This document shows positions 1 through 8,373 of a DNA stretch of 64,000 nt, one piece after another. Location of the stretch: contig NZ_FNIE01000007.1 in the NCBI RefSeq assembly GCF_900103985.1, positions 248,001 to 312,000 of the forward strand. Reading direction: 5' to 3'. Under the pieces are notes generated by a model, which saw nothing but the letters and a program-made list of their open reading frames with translations, was not told the origin of the DNA and did no database searches. Source of the stretch: Actinacidiphila guanduensis. Its GTDB lineage: Bacteria > Actinomycetota > Actinomycetes > Streptomycetales > Streptomycetaceae. The translations under genes were made by a program, and so were the position numbers. Position 1 is the first letter of the stretch. The number at the start of each line of letters is the position of its first letter.

Positions 1-1261
1 AGGCCCACGCGAAGTGCTCCCGGTTGTGCGCGATCAGACGGTCGGTCAGGCCCTCGGCTTGTGCGTACTGGCCGACCAGCGGGTGGGCCAGCAGCGCGCT
101 GAACACCCGGTCCCGCCCGCCGCGCAGCGCCGCCTCCAGGGCCAGCTCCTCGTACGCCGTCACGTGCGCGATCAGCCCCGCGTACAGCGGCTCGACCGGC
201 GCCACGGGCAGTGGCACCGCGCCGCTGCCGTCCACCACCGCGGGCACCTCGATGACCGCGTCGTCGGCGAGGAAGGGCAGGGTGCCGTTGTTGTAGGTGT
301 TGACCACCTGCACCTCGCCGCTGTTGCGCAGCAGCGAGGAGGCCAGCGCCACGGCAGCCTCGGAGTAGAAGGCGCCGCCCCGCTTGGAGAGCAGCGTGGG
401 TTTCTCGTCCAGCGCCGGGTCGCCGTACATCCGGAGCAACTGCTCCTCCATCGCGGCGACTTCGGCGGCCCGCGACGGCTTGGTGCGCAGTTCGTCCACC
501 ACCTCGTCGTGCGCGTAGTAGTAGCGCAGGTAGTAGGAGGGCACCACGCCGAGGCGGTCGACGATCTCGCGCGGCATGTGGAGGTCGTCGGCGATGGCGT
601 CGCCGTGCTCGGCGAGCAGCTTGGGCAGCACGTCCTCGCCGTCCGGGCCGCCCAGGCGCACCCCGCGCTCCCAGGTCAGGTGGTTCAGGCCCATGTGGTC
701 CAGGTGCACCTGCTCCGGCGCGACGTCCAGCAGCGCGGCGAACTTGCGCTGGAAGCCGATGGCGACGTTGCACAGGCCCACCGCGCGGTGGCCGGCCTGC
801 AGGAGGGCGCGGGTGACGATGCCGACGGGGTTGGTGAAGTCGATGATCCAGGCCCGCGGCGCCACCCGGCGCACCCGCTCGGCGATGTCGAGCACCACCG
901 GCACGGTCCGCATCGCCTTGGCCAGTCCGCCGGCGCCCGTGGTCTCCTGGCCGACGCAGCCGCACTCCAGCGGCCAGGTCTCGTCCTGGTTGCGGGCGGC
1001 CTGGCCGCCGACCCGCAGCTGCAGCAGCACCGCGTCGGCGCCCTCGACCCCCGCCTCCAGGTCGGCGGTGGTGACGACCCTGGCCGGGTGCCCCTGCCTG
1101 GCCAGGATCCGCCGGGCCAGCCCGCCCACCAGCTCCAGCCGATCGGCCGCCGGATCGACGAGCACCAGCTCCTCGACGGGCAGCGTCTCCCGCAACCGCG
1201 CGAACCCGTCGACGAGTTCGGGCGTGTACGTGGACCCGCCGCCCACGACTGCCAGTTTCAT
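1..1261 (-). CDS. csnH: GH4 family 6-phospho-beta-glucosidase-like glycosidase, 3' end cut by window edge
   Basis: Family 4 glycosidases cleave (phospho)glycosides by an NAD- and Mn-dependent redox mechanism in the cytoplasm. The N-terminus MKLAVVGGGSTYTPELVDGF is the Rossmann NAD site. The metal-binding Cys lies in GLCNVAIGF and the metal His in GLNHLTW. About 420 codons are present and translation still runs in HNREHFAWA at base 1, so only a few C-terminal residues are missing. Its ATG overlaps the stop of the upstream permease gene (ATGA), so it is the downstream member of an ABC-sugar operon. Order and composition match the chitosan-oligosaccharide locus csnR-csnEFGH(K) of S. lividans/coelicolor. 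The csn name and the glucosamine-oligomer substrate are inferred from that synteny; the GH4 assignment is certain. Confidence 0.88.
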   Translation of the reverse strand, partial: MKLAVVGGGSTYTPELVDGFARLRETLPVEELVLVDPAADRLELVGGLARRILARQGHPARVVTTADLEAGVEGADAVLLQLRVGGQAARNQDETWPLECGCVGQETTGAGGLAKAMRTVPVVLDIAERVRRVAPRAWIIDFTNPVGIVTRALLQAGHRAVGLCNVAIGFQRKFAALLDVAPEQVHLDHMGLNHLTWERGVRLGGPDGEDVLPKLLAEHGDAIADDLHMPREIVDRLGVVPSYYLRYYYAHDEVVDELRTKPSRAAEVAAMEEQLLRMYGDPALDEKPTLLSKRGGAFYSEAAVALASSLLRNSGEVQVVNTYNNGTLPFLADDAVIEVPAVVDGSGAVPLPVAPVEPLYAGLIAHVTAYEELALEAALRGGRDRVFSALLAHPLVGQYAQAEGLTDRLIAHNREHFAWA

Positions 1262-2166
1262 CCCTTGACTCCTGTGAGCGTCACGCCTTCGATGAAGGCT
1301 TTCTGGGCGAAGAAGAAGACCAGGATCACCGGGGCCATGACCAGAACGGTCGCGGCCATGGTGAGGTTCCAGTCGGTGTGGTGGGCGCCGCGGAAGGACT
1401 CCAAGCCGTAACTGAGCGTCCAGGCTCCCGGGTTGGAGCTGGCGTAGATCTGCGGGCCGAAGTAGTCGTTCCAGCAGTAGAAGAACTGGAAGAGCGCGAC
1501 GGCCGCGATGGCCGGGCGGATCATCGGGACCACCACGGTGAGCAGGGTGCGCAGTTCGCCGCAGCCGTCGACCCTGGCCGCCTCGGTGTACTCCCTGGGC
1601 ACGGTGAGCAGGAACTGGCGCAGCAGGAAGATGGTGAAGGCGTCGCCGAAGGCCATCGGGATGATCAGCGGCCACAAGGTGCCGTCCATGCCCAGCTGCT
1701 TGGTCCAGAACAGGTACATCGGGATGATGACGACCTGGGGCGGCAGCATCATCGTGGAGATCACCAGCACCATGACCAGGTTGCGGCCCCGGAAGCGGAA
1801 CTTGGCGAGCGCGTAGGCCACCGGCAGCGAGGACACCACGGTGAGCGCGGTGCCTGCCACGGCGTAGACCAGGGTGTTGCGCCACCAGGTCAGGAAGCCC
1901 GGGGTGTCCCACACGGTACGGAAGTTGGACCACACGAAGGGGTGCGGCCACAGGTCGCGGGTGAGCGTCTGGTTGTCGCTCATCAGCGCGGTGAGCAGCA
2001 CGAAGACGAAGGGCAGCACGAAGAACGCGGCGGCCGCGAGGCCGAGGGCGTGCACGGCGATCCACTGCAGGGCCGCGCGGCGCCGGGCGGTGCGGCGGGC
2101 GCGGCCGGCGGGGCCGGCCGCGGTGGCCGGAGCCGATTCGCCGCGGGTGAGGGTGGCATGGGTCAT
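1258..2166 (-). CDS. csnG: Carbohydrate ABC transporter permease (MalG type)
   Basis: Inner-membrane permease of about 302 aa, the second permease of a CUT1 sugar importer. The ATG at 2166 (MTHATLTRGE) lies 5 nt after the stop of the first permease. A Lys/Arg-rich N-terminus is followed by six predicted membrane spans. The cytoplasmic EAA loop that docks the shared ATPase (MsiK in Streptomyces) is visible as EAARVDGCGELRTLL...P. It ends VTLTGVKG, a typical MalG C-terminus. The stop overlaps the start of the GH4 gene, implying translational coupling. No ATPase gene is present locally, as usual for Streptomyces CUT1 systems. The chitosan-oligomer substrate is inferred from context. Confidence 0.92.
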   Translation of the reverse strand: MTHATLTRGESAPATAAGPAGRARRTARRRAALQWIAVHALGLAAAAFFVLPFVFVLLTALMSDNQTLTRDLWPHPFVWSNFRTVWDTPGFLTWWRNTLVYAVAGTALTVVSSLPVAYALAKFRFRGRNLVMVLVISTMMLPPQVVIIPMYLFWTKQLGMDGTLWPLIIPMAFGDAFTIFLLRQFLLTVPREYTEAARVDGCGELRTLLTVVVPMIRPAIAAVALFQFFYCWNDYFGPQIYASSNPGAWTLSYGLESFRGAHHTDWNLTMAATVLVMAPVILVFFFAQKAFIEGVTLTGVKG

Positions 2167-2171
2167 CGGGA

Positions 2172-3116
2172 TCAGTCCTCCCCCAGGAAGCCGCTGCGGC
2201 GGCGCATCAAGAGCGCGGTGAACGCCATCGCGAGCACGAAGAGCACCAGTGCGACGACGCAGGCCGAGCCGTAGTCGAACCGCTGGAAGCCCAGGTTGTA
2301 GACGAGTTGGGGCAGGGTGAGGGTGGAGCGGTCGGGGTAGCCGGGCTCGAACTGCTGGCCGGAGTTGCCGATGATCCCCGAGGCGACCTTCCCGGCCACG
2401 AGCGGCTGCGTGTAGTACTGCATGGTCTGGATCACCCCGGTGACGACCGCGAACGTCACGATGGGCGAGATGTTGGGCAGGGTGACGTAGCGGAAGCGGT
2501 GCCAGGCCCCGGCGCCGTCCAGTTCGGCCGCCTCGTACTGCTCCTTCGGCACGTCGAGCAGGGCGGCCATGAAGATGACCATCAGGTCGCCGATGCCCCA
2601 TAGGGCCAGCACGGTCAGCGCCGGCTTGGACCAGTGCGGGTCGGTGAACCAGCCGGGGGCGGGGATGCCGATGCCGCCCAGGATGTGGTTGACCGGCCCG
2701 GTGCCGGGGTTGAGCAGGAAGACGAACGCCATCGTGGCGGCGACCGGCGGGGCGAGGTAGGGCAGGTAGAAGGCGGTGCGGAACAGGCCCGCGCCGGTCT
2801 TGATCTTCGTGATCAGCAGCCCGATGCCGAGGCCGAAGACGACCCGCAGGGTGACCATCACCACGACGAGCCACAGGGTGTTGCGCAACGCGGGCCAGAA
2901 CAGCGGGTAGTCGCGGAAGACATAGGACCAGTTCTTCCCGCCGCTCCAGGTCGGCGCGTCGAACCCGTTGTAGTGCATGAAGGAGAAGTAGACGGTGGAG
3001 ACCAGCGGGTAGGCGAAGAACACCGAGAACCCGATGATCCACGGGGAGAGGAACGCGAGGTTCCGCAGCGCGGCTTTCCGGCGCCGGGCGCGCAATTGGG
3101 GGTGGACGGCGCTCAT
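2172..3116 (-). CDS. csnF: Carbohydrate ABC transporter permease (MalF type)
   Basis: First permease (about 314 aa) of the sugar importer. The start at 3116 gives MSAVHPQLRARRRKAALRN, and its ATG shares one base with the TGA of the binding-protein gene (TGATG). Six membrane spans are evident (LAFLSPWIIGFSVFFAYP is the first). The EAA loop reads EAAELDGAGAWHRF followed by TLPNISP. The protein pairs with the MalG-type permease to form the transmembrane pore. Spacing and overlaps make it co-transcribed with the binding protein, second permease and GH4 enzyme. The family assignment is firm; the substrate rests on locus synteny with csnEFG. Confidence 0.92.
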   Translation of the reverse strand: MSAVHPQLRARRRKAALRNLAFLSPWIIGFSVFFAYPLVSTVYFSFMHYNGFDAPTWSGGKNWSYVFRDYPLFWPALRNTLWLVVVMVTLRVVFGLGIGLLITKIKTGAGLFRTAFYLPYLAPPVAATMAFVFLLNPGTGPVNHILGGIGIPAPGWFTDPHWSKPALTVLALWGIGDLMVIFMAALLDVPKEQYEAAELDGAGAWHRFRYVTLPNISPIVTFAVVTGVIQTMQYYTQPLVAGKVASGIIGNSGQQFEPGYPDRSTLTLPQLVYNLGFQRFDYGSACVVALVLFVLAMAFTALLMRRRSGFLGED

Positions 3117-4444
3117 CAGCGGGCCTGCGCGATGTCCTTGTCGACCTGCCGGTCCACGCCCGCCAGGCCCGCGGCCAGGTCCTTCGCCTTGCCCGACTCG
3201 AAGTCGTAGCCGAAGTCCTGGAGGGTGACCTGGTAGGCGCCGCCGTTGACGCTCGGCGGGGTGGTGGTGCTCAGCGGGTCCTGCGCGATGTCGATGAAGG
3301 TGCGGAAGGCCGGGTCGGGGTCCAGCTTCGGGGACTTCAGCGCGGCCAGCGTGGAGGGCACGTTGTGGATGGCGTTGGCGAAGGAGACCACGGCGTCGGT
3401 GTCGGTGGTCATGAACTTCACCAGCTGCCAGGCGGCGTTCTTCTTCGCGCTGGTGTTCGCGATGCCGACGACGGTGCCGGTGATGTAGCCCTTGCCGTAG
3501 GTGCTCGCCTGGTCGTCGGGGACGGGGAAGGGGGCGACGCCGAGGTCGTCGGCGCCGGCGTCGCGGGCCATGCCGAGCCGCCACTCGCCGTCGATGCCCA
3601 TGGCGACCTGCCCGGTGTGCAGCGGGTTCTTGGCGCCGAACTCGTCACCGAAGGTGTTGCGGTACTTCTCCAGCTTGGCGAAGCCGCCGAGGGACTTCAC
3701 CAGCTTCTGCTGCCAGGTGAACATCGCGGCGAAGCCGGGGTCCTTGGCGACCTGCGACTTGCCGTGGGCGTCGAAGTACTTCACGCCCCACTGGGCGGCC
3801 AGGTGGCCGGGGGTGGACTCGTAGCCGTGGAAGTCCGGCATGAAGCCGAGTTGGGAGTAGGAGCCGCCGGTGGACTTGGTCAGCTCGACCGCGTCCTTGT
3901 CGAACTCCGAGAGGGTCCTGGGGGGACGGGTGATGCCGGCGGCGGCGAACTCCTTCTTGTTGTAGTAGAGCCCGTAGGCGTCGCCGAGCAGCGGCAGGGT
4001 GCAGCGCTTGCCCTGGTACTGGGTGTACTCCAGCATCGGTTTCGGGAAGGTCTTCGCCGGGTCGATGCCGTCCTTGGCGAGGAAGGGCGCGAGGTCCGCG
4101 AAGGCGCCCGAGGAGCAGAACTGGCCGACGTTGTCGGTGGTGAAGGAGGAGACGACGTCGGGGGCCTTGCTGCCGCCCGCGCGCAGCGCCTGGTTGATCT
4201 TGTCGTCGGTGATGTTGCCCTGCACCTTGACGTGGATGTTGGGGTGCAGCTTCTCGAACCGGGCGACGTTGTCGTTGATCGCCTTCAGCTCGTTCGGCGC
4301 GGACCAGCCGTGCCAGAAGGTGATCGTGACGTCCTTGGTGGCGTCGTCCGTGGCACCGGACGAGTTCTGACCGGTGCACGCGCTCGCGAGCAGGGCGATC
4401 GCGGTGGCGGCCGCCGCGGCCGCGGCCTTCGTGAGTCGGGACAC
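3116..4444 (-). CDS. csnE: Sugar ABC transporter substrate-binding lipoprotein
   Basis: Extracellular solute-binding protein family 1, 442 aa. The N-terminus has a charged start, a polyalanine hydrophobic stretch and the lipobox L-A-S-A-C, so Cys23 is the lipidated residue anchoring it outside the membrane. The mature part shows the family pattern TFWHGWSAPNE near the start and GIDGEWRLGM in the middle. The start is GTG at 4444, preceded by GGAGG about 10 nt upstream. A 117-nt gap separates it from the upstream ROK gene on the same strand, so it may be read from the ROK promoter, a local one, or both. It supplies oligosaccharide to the two permeases. The chitosan-oligomer ligand is inferred from gene order. 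Confidence 0.92.
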   Translation of the reverse strand: MSRLTKAAAAAAATAIALLASACTGQNSSGATDDATKDVTITFWHGWSAPNELKAINDNVARFEKLHPNIHVKVQGNITDDKINQALRAGGSKAPDVVSSFTTDNVGQFCSSGAFADLAPFLAKDGIDPAKTFPKPMLEYTQYQGKRCTLPLLGDAYGLYYNKKEFAAAGITRPPRTLSEFDKDAVELTKSTGGSYSQLGFMPDFHGYESTPGHLAAQWGVKYFDAHGKSQVAKDPGFAAMFTWQQKLVKSLGGFAKLEKYRNTFGDEFGAKNPLHTGQVAMGIDGEWRLGMARDAGADDLGVAPFPVPDDQASTYGKGYITGTVVGIANTSAKKNAAWQLVKFMTTDTDAVVSFANAIHNVPSTLAALKSPKLDPDPAFRTFIDIAQDPLSTTTPPSVNGGAYQVTLQDFGYDFESGKAKDLAAGLAGVDRQVDKDIAQAR

Positions 4445-4561
4445 TGCGCTTTACCTCCGGGAGGTCGGTGGGGACGTGCAGAGGGTGTGCGGGTCCGGCG
4501 GGACGGCGGCGGGGCCGTTCCGCTGGGTACGGGCGGTGCGGGGTTCTGGGGGTGGTGGACG

Positions 4562-5764
4562 TCAGCGCGAGGTGTCGAACACCTCGTCGCGGGTGGTGAG
4601 CAGCGCGCTTTCCAGGGCGCCGGTCAGGACGGGGTGGAGTTCGACGGTGCCGAGCACCAACCGGGGCCGGGGGACGGCGAGTTCGGCGAGCTCGGACTGG
4701 ATCGCGGCCCGCAGCGGCTCACCGCCGGCGATCGTCACGTTCCCGGCCAGCACGATGAGTTCGGGGTCGAGGACGGCGACGATGGAGGCGAGGCCGACGG
4801 CGTGGCCGGTGGCGCAGCGGGCCAGCAGTTCGGCGTGGGGGCCGCCCTCGGTGTGGTGGGCGGCGGCCTGGCAGAGGAGTTCGGTGGCGGCGTCGGCGAG
4901 GTTGCCGTCCGGCCGGGGGAGGCCCAGTTCCTCGGCGATGCGCAGCACCGCGGTGCAGCCGGCCAGTTCCTGGAAGCCGCCGTTGTTGGCCTTGGCGACG
5001 TTGCGCACCAGCGGGGTGCCCGGCACCGGCAGGAAACCGACCTCGCCGGCGCCGCCGGTCCAGCCGCGGTGCAGCCGGCCGTTGATGACGAGGGCGGCGC
5101 CGATGCCCTCCTCGTTCCACAGCAGCACGAAGTCGTCGTGGCCGCGGGCGGCGCCGATGCGCTGCTCGGCGACGGCCGCGAGGTTCACGTCGTTGTCGTA
5201 CTCCAGCGGCATCGGCAGCGCGGCGGCCAACTCGTCGAGCAGGGTGGGGGAGTGCCAGCCGGGCAGGTGGCTGGCGTAGCGCAGCCGGCCGGTGCTGGGG
5301 TCGAAGGCGCCCGGGGTGCCGATGACCACGCGGTGCAGGTCGGCGCGGCTCAGCCCGGCGGCCTTCACGGCGCCGTCGAGCGCCTGGACGACCTGCTCGA
5401 CGGTGCTGCCGGCGCGGTGGTGCGGGGTGGGCAGCCGGAAGCTGCCGACGGTGCGGCCGGTGATGTCGGCGACGGCGGCCCTGATCCGTTCGGCGTTGAC
5501 GTCCAGGCCCGCGACGTGGGCGGCCGCCGGGTTCACCGAGTAGAGCTGGGCGTTGGGCCCGGGGCGGCCGGCGGTGGTGCCGGTGGCGAGCACGAGCCCG
5601 GCGGCCTCCAGCCGGGCCAGCAGCTGGGAGGCGGTCGGCTTGGACAGTCCGGTGAGCTTGCCGATCCGGGTGCGGGAGAGGGTGCCGTGCTCCAGCAGGA
5701 GGTCGAGCGCGGCGCGGTCGTTCATCGCGCGCAGCACGCGCGGCGTTCCGGGGGTGCCAGCCAT
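4562..5764 (-). CDS. csnR: ROK family transcriptional repressor of the sugar operon
   Basis: About 400-aa ROK regulator: an N-terminal winged helix-turn-helix (LLEHGTLSRTRIGKLTGLSKPT) followed by a sugar-kinase-like ligand domain (DVNAERIRAAVAD, GTPGAFDP, NDVNLAAVAEQ, WNEEGIGAALV). Two starts are possible, 5773 and 5764. The GGAGG motif abuts the 5773 ATG with no spacing and sits 9 nt before the 5764 ATG, so MAGTPGTPRVLR is preferred. The CxCGxxGC zinc cluster common in ROK proteins is absent (the region reads FQELAGC). A perfect palindrome lies upstream, suggesting autoregulation. In S. lividans the homologue CsnR represses chitosanase and this operon; identity here is by synteny and family. 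Confidence 0.88.
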   Translation of the reverse strand: MAGTPGTPRVLRAMNDRAALDLLLEHGTLSRTRIGKLTGLSKPTASQLLARLEAAGLVLATGTTAGRPGPNAQLYSVNPAAAHVAGLDVNAERIRAAVADITGRTVGSFRLPTPHHRAGSTVEQVVQALDGAVKAAGLSRADLHRVVIGTPGAFDPSTGRLRYASHLPGWHSPTLLDELAAALPMPLEYDNDVNLAAVAEQRIGAARGHDDFVLLWNEEGIGAALVINGRLHRGWTGGAGEVGFLPVPGTPLVRNVAKANNGGFQELAGCTAVLRIAEELGLPRPDGNLADAATELLCQAAAHHTEGGPHAELLARCATGHAVGLASIVAVLDPELIVLAGNVTIAGGEPLRAAIQSELAELAVPRPRLVLGTVELHPVLTGALESALLTTRDEVFDTSR

Positions 5765-5791
5765 GCGCGCCATCCTCCCTCACTCCACTGT

Positions 5792-5806
5792 TAGGAAAGT
5801 TTCCTA
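5792..5806. promoter_or_regulatory. Palindromic operator, probable CsnR/ROK binding site
   Basis: The sequence TAGGAAAGTTTCCTA is a perfect 15-bp palindrome about a central G, 28 bp upstream of the chosen ROK start. AGGAAA/TTTCCT half sites are the type of element I associate with ROK control of chitosan genes in Streptomyces. It stands out as an AT-rich block in GC-rich DNA. Autorepression is inferred. Confidence 0.75.
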
Positions 5807-5942
5807 TTTTCGAACGACAAGTTAGGCCCGCCGTCACGGACCCGTCAAGAGGCGCACCCCCGCCTTCGCCCAAGTCGTTACCGGGCGGGTCCGGCGGTCA
5901 GGAGGGCCCGGGACCTGGGAGGGCGGGGGTGGTGGCGTGCCG

Positions 5943-5991
5943 GGGGCGAGGGGCGAGGGGCGAGGGGCGAGGGGCGAGGGGCGAGGGGCGA
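5943..5991. repeat. Seven tandem copies of GGGGCGA
   Basis: Seven exact head-to-tail 7-bp units, followed by another G run, giving eight runs of four or more G separated by CGA. A second small repeat of GAGCGCGG follows at about 6004-6027. The block lies between the mscS stop and the ROK promoter. No gene is supported in 5807-6080, and the repeat is the only feature seen there. The + strand could form a G-quadruplex. Confidence 0.9.
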
Positions 5992-6080
5992 GGGGGTGCG
6001 GGGAGCGCGGGAGCGCGGGAGCGCGGAGGGCCGCTGCCGGCCGGGGGCGGTCTGCCGATCGGCGGGGAGCGCCGGTTCGG

Positions 6081-7136
6081 TTACTCGGCGGGAGGCGCCG
6101 GAGGCGCGGGAGGGACCGGCCCCGTCTGCCCGCCCGGCCCGCTCTGCCCGCCCTGCCCGGTCTGCGGCACCGGGGCGGCAGCGGCGGCGGGCGCCTCGGC
6201 CTGGGGCGGGATCGCCGCCGCCGTGGGGCCGCCGGTGATGACGATGCCCTCGTGGTCGAACGCGCGCTTGATGCGCCAGCGCAGCTCGCGGGCGACCGCG
6301 GCCGACTGCCCCGGCATGGTGCGGGCCTGGACCGTGATGACCACGGACTCCGCCGAGACCGACTCCAGGCCGAGCACCTTGGCCGGCTCCCACAGCTGTT
6401 CGTCCCAGGGCGAGTCCTTGGCCATCACTTCGACCGTCTCGGAGATCACCTTGCGGGCGTGCTCCAGGTCCTCGCCCGCGCCCACCTGGACGTCCACCAG
6501 CGCCGTGGCCCAGCCCTGGCTCAGGTTGCCGATCCGCTTGACCTCGCCGTTGCGCACGTACCAGATCTCGCCGTCGTCGCCGCGCAGCTTCGTCACCCGC
6601 AGCCCGACCTCGATCACCGTGCCGGAGGCGACCCCGGCGTCGATCACGTCGCCGACGCCGTACTGGTCCTCCAGGATCATGAACACCCCGGACAGGAAGT
6701 CCGTGACCAGGTTGCGGGCGCCGAAGCCGATCGCCACGCCCGCGACCCCGGCGCTGGCCAGCAGCGGGGCCAGGTTGATCTTCAGCACCGACAGCACGGT
6801 GAGCGCGGCCGTGCCCATGATCAGGAAGGACGCCACGCTGCGCAGCACCGAGCCGATCGCCTCGCTGCGCTGGCGCCGCCGCTCGGCATTGACCAGCAGC
6901 CCGCCCAGCGTGGTGCCCGCGGCCGCCTCGGCGCCCCGGTTCATCCGGTCGATCAGCCGGCTCAGGGTGCGCCGCACCACCGTCCGCAGCACCAGCGCGA
7001 TCGCCACGATGAGGATGATCCGCAGGCCGGCGGTCACCCACCCCGCCCAGTTGTCGTCCACCCAGGAGCTGGCCTGGGCGGCGGTACGGGGCACGTCGTC
7101 GAGCGGCGTGGAAGCGCCGGGCGTCGCGGTGGACAC
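6081..7136 (-). CDS. MscS family small-conductance mechanosensitive channel
   Basis: Membrane channel of about 351 aa that would release solutes on hypo-osmotic shock. A short N-terminus precedes a membrane span (WVTAGLRIILIVAIALVL). The pore-lining helix region reads SAGVAGVAIGFGARNLVTDFLSG, with the classical Gly/Ala-rich TM3 pattern. The beta domain follows (QYGVGDVIDAG, GTVIEVGLRVTKLR). The tail is Pro/Gly/Gln rich (from about residue 305) and probably disordered. The start is GTG at 7136 with GGAGG about 11 nt upstream. It is divergent from the HNH gene. The family call is firm; no special role is apparent. Confidence 0.93.
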   Translation of the reverse strand: MSTATPGASTPLDDVPRTAAQASSWVDDNWAGWVTAGLRIILIVAIALVLRTVVRRTLSRLIDRMNRGAEAAAGTTLGGLLVNAERRRQRSEAIGSVLRSVASFLIMGTAALTVLSVLKINLAPLLASAGVAGVAIGFGARNLVTDFLSGVFMILEDQYGVGDVIDAGVASGTVIEVGLRVTKLRGDDGEIWYVRNGEVKRIGNLSQGWATALVDVQVGAGEDLEHARKVISETVEVMAKDSPWDEQLWEPAKVLGLESVSAESVVITVQARTMPGQSAAVARELRWRIKRAFDHEGIVITGGPTAAAIPPQAEAPAAAAAPVPQTGQGGQSGPGGQTGPVPPAPPAPPAE

Positions 7137-7429
7137 GGGACCAAGACCTCCTGGAAGTGCGAAGCCTCCAATCTAACGGCGCCGCGGGCCGCGCTTTGAT
7201 GCCGTCTTGTTGCCCGCGGCAGGAGCGGAAGGCCGCCATACGGGGGATGCATGGAGACAACAGCGGTGTTGGTGGAAGTGGGCGGTAGGTGAACGAGCCC
7301 GAAAGTGTGGTCCAAAACACCCTCGGTCCGTTACCCGGGCATGGTGGCGCGTCAGGGCGCCTTCCGGAGAGACTGAGGCCAGAACGTCCCGGCGCGAGCC
7401 ACGCGCCGCCGGCGCCTAAGGAGGCATCC

Positions 7430-7966
7430 GTGCCGCATGTCCTGGTCCTGAACGCGTCGTACGAGCCGCTCGGCGTCGTACCGCTCCGCCGCGCGCTCGT
7501 CCTCGTGCTCAACAACAAGGCCGTGTGCCTGGAGGAATCCGGCGCCTACCTGCACAGCGAGACCCAGGCGCTGCCCGCGCCGAGTGTCGTGAAACTCACC
7601 AAGTTCGTCCGCGTCCCCTTCCGGGGCACGGTGCCGCTCACCCGGCGCGCCCTGTTCGCCCGCGACGGCGGCAAGTGCGCGTACTGCGGGGCGGCCGCCA
7701 CCAGCGTCGACCACGTCATCCCGCGCAGCCGGGGCGGCCAGCACGCCTGGGACAACGTGGTGGCGGCGTGCAGACGCTGCAACCACGTCAAGGCGGACCG
7801 CCACGTCGCCGAGCTGGGGTGGCGGCTGCGCCATCAACCGGCGCCGCCGTCGGGCCTGGCCTGGCGGATCATCGGGACCGGACACCGGGACCCGAGGTGG
7901 CTGCCATATCTGCAACCCTTCGGCGCGGACGACGCCCTGGCCCGGATCGACGGCATATCAGCCTGA
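7430..7966 (+). CDS. HNH endonuclease domain protein
   Basis: 178-aa protein from GTG 7430, chosen because AAGGAGG lies 5 nt upstream and the N-terminus PHVLVLNASYEPLGVVPLRR is the conserved start of this actinobacterial family. The HNH core is complete: CAYCG, then SVDHVIPRSRGGQHAWDNVV with the DH catalytic residues, then ACRRCNHVKADR. The two CxxC pairs bind a structural metal. The family is widespread as a stand-alone gene in Actinobacteria and its biological substrate is unknown to me. It converges on the toxin gene downstream. No mobile-element neighbours are present, so a restriction role is not supported. Confidence 0.93.
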   Translation: MPHVLVLNASYEPLGVVPLRRALVLVLNNKAVCLEESGAYLHSETQALPAPSVVKLTKFVRVPFRGTVPLTRRALFARDGGKCAYCGAAATSVDHVIPRSRGGQHAWDNVVAACRRCNHVKADRHVAELGWRLRHQPAPPSGLAWRIIGTGHRDPRWLPYLQPFGADDALARIDGISA

Positions 7967-8109
7967 GATCCGGGCTTTCGTGTGTTTCGGCGGTGCCCCT
8001 GACCAGCGGATTCGCGCGGCGGGGGCACCAATGCCGGTCGGTGCGGCGCGCCCGGCCGCCGATCGGGCCGGACGCGTGCCCGAGACCCCTGCGGGCCGGT
8101 GGGTGCCAC

Positions 8110-8373
8110 TCAGGTGTCGTAGACCGTGGACCGGTGCCCGATGTGCACGACCCACACGATCAATTCGCCGTTGTCGACGGTGTAGATGACCCGGTAGTCG
8201 CCGACGCGCAGGCGACGGCGTTCAGGCTGGGATACGAGAGCGGTAGTGCTGAATCCGAGAGGGTCGCTCTCCAGTTCCGTCAGCTTGGCGAGGATGCGAA
8301 GCGCTGTCTCCCGGGGGACCTTCCGGAGTTCGGCCTGGGCCTCCGGCCGGAAGACGGTGCGGTACTTACTCAC
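8110..8373 (-). CDS. RelE/ParE superfamily toxin (YoeB/RelE-like mRNA interferase)
   Basis: 87-aa basic protein with the RelE fold signature: FRPEAQAELRKVP early, DPLGF in the middle, and the C-terminal RRRLRVGDYRVIYTVD...VVHIGHR. The catalytic-type Arg and Tyr/His residues of RelE toxins are retained. The start is GTG at 8373. Its first 8 bases overlap the end of the antitoxin gene, so it is translated as the second gene of a toxin-antitoxin operon. Expected activity is ribosome-dependent mRNA cleavage, neutralised by the upstream-encoded antitoxin. No truncation is seen, so the module should be functional. Confidence 0.9.
   Translation of the reverse strand: MSKYRTVFRPEAQAELRKVPRETALRILAKLTELESDPLGFSTTALVSQPERRRLRVGDYRVIYTVDNGELIVWVVHIGHRSTVYDT

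Noticed and set aside
5943..5991. Possible CRISPR-like array
   Set aside because: Units are 7 bp and directly adjacent with no spacers. It is a simple tandem repeat; the same holds for the 9-bp array at 13211-13282.
7993..8029. Terminator from GGTGCCCC...GGGGCACC after the HNH gene
   Set aside because: The 8-bp arms are separated by 22 nt in GC-rich DNA with no T-run; too weak to list as a feature.
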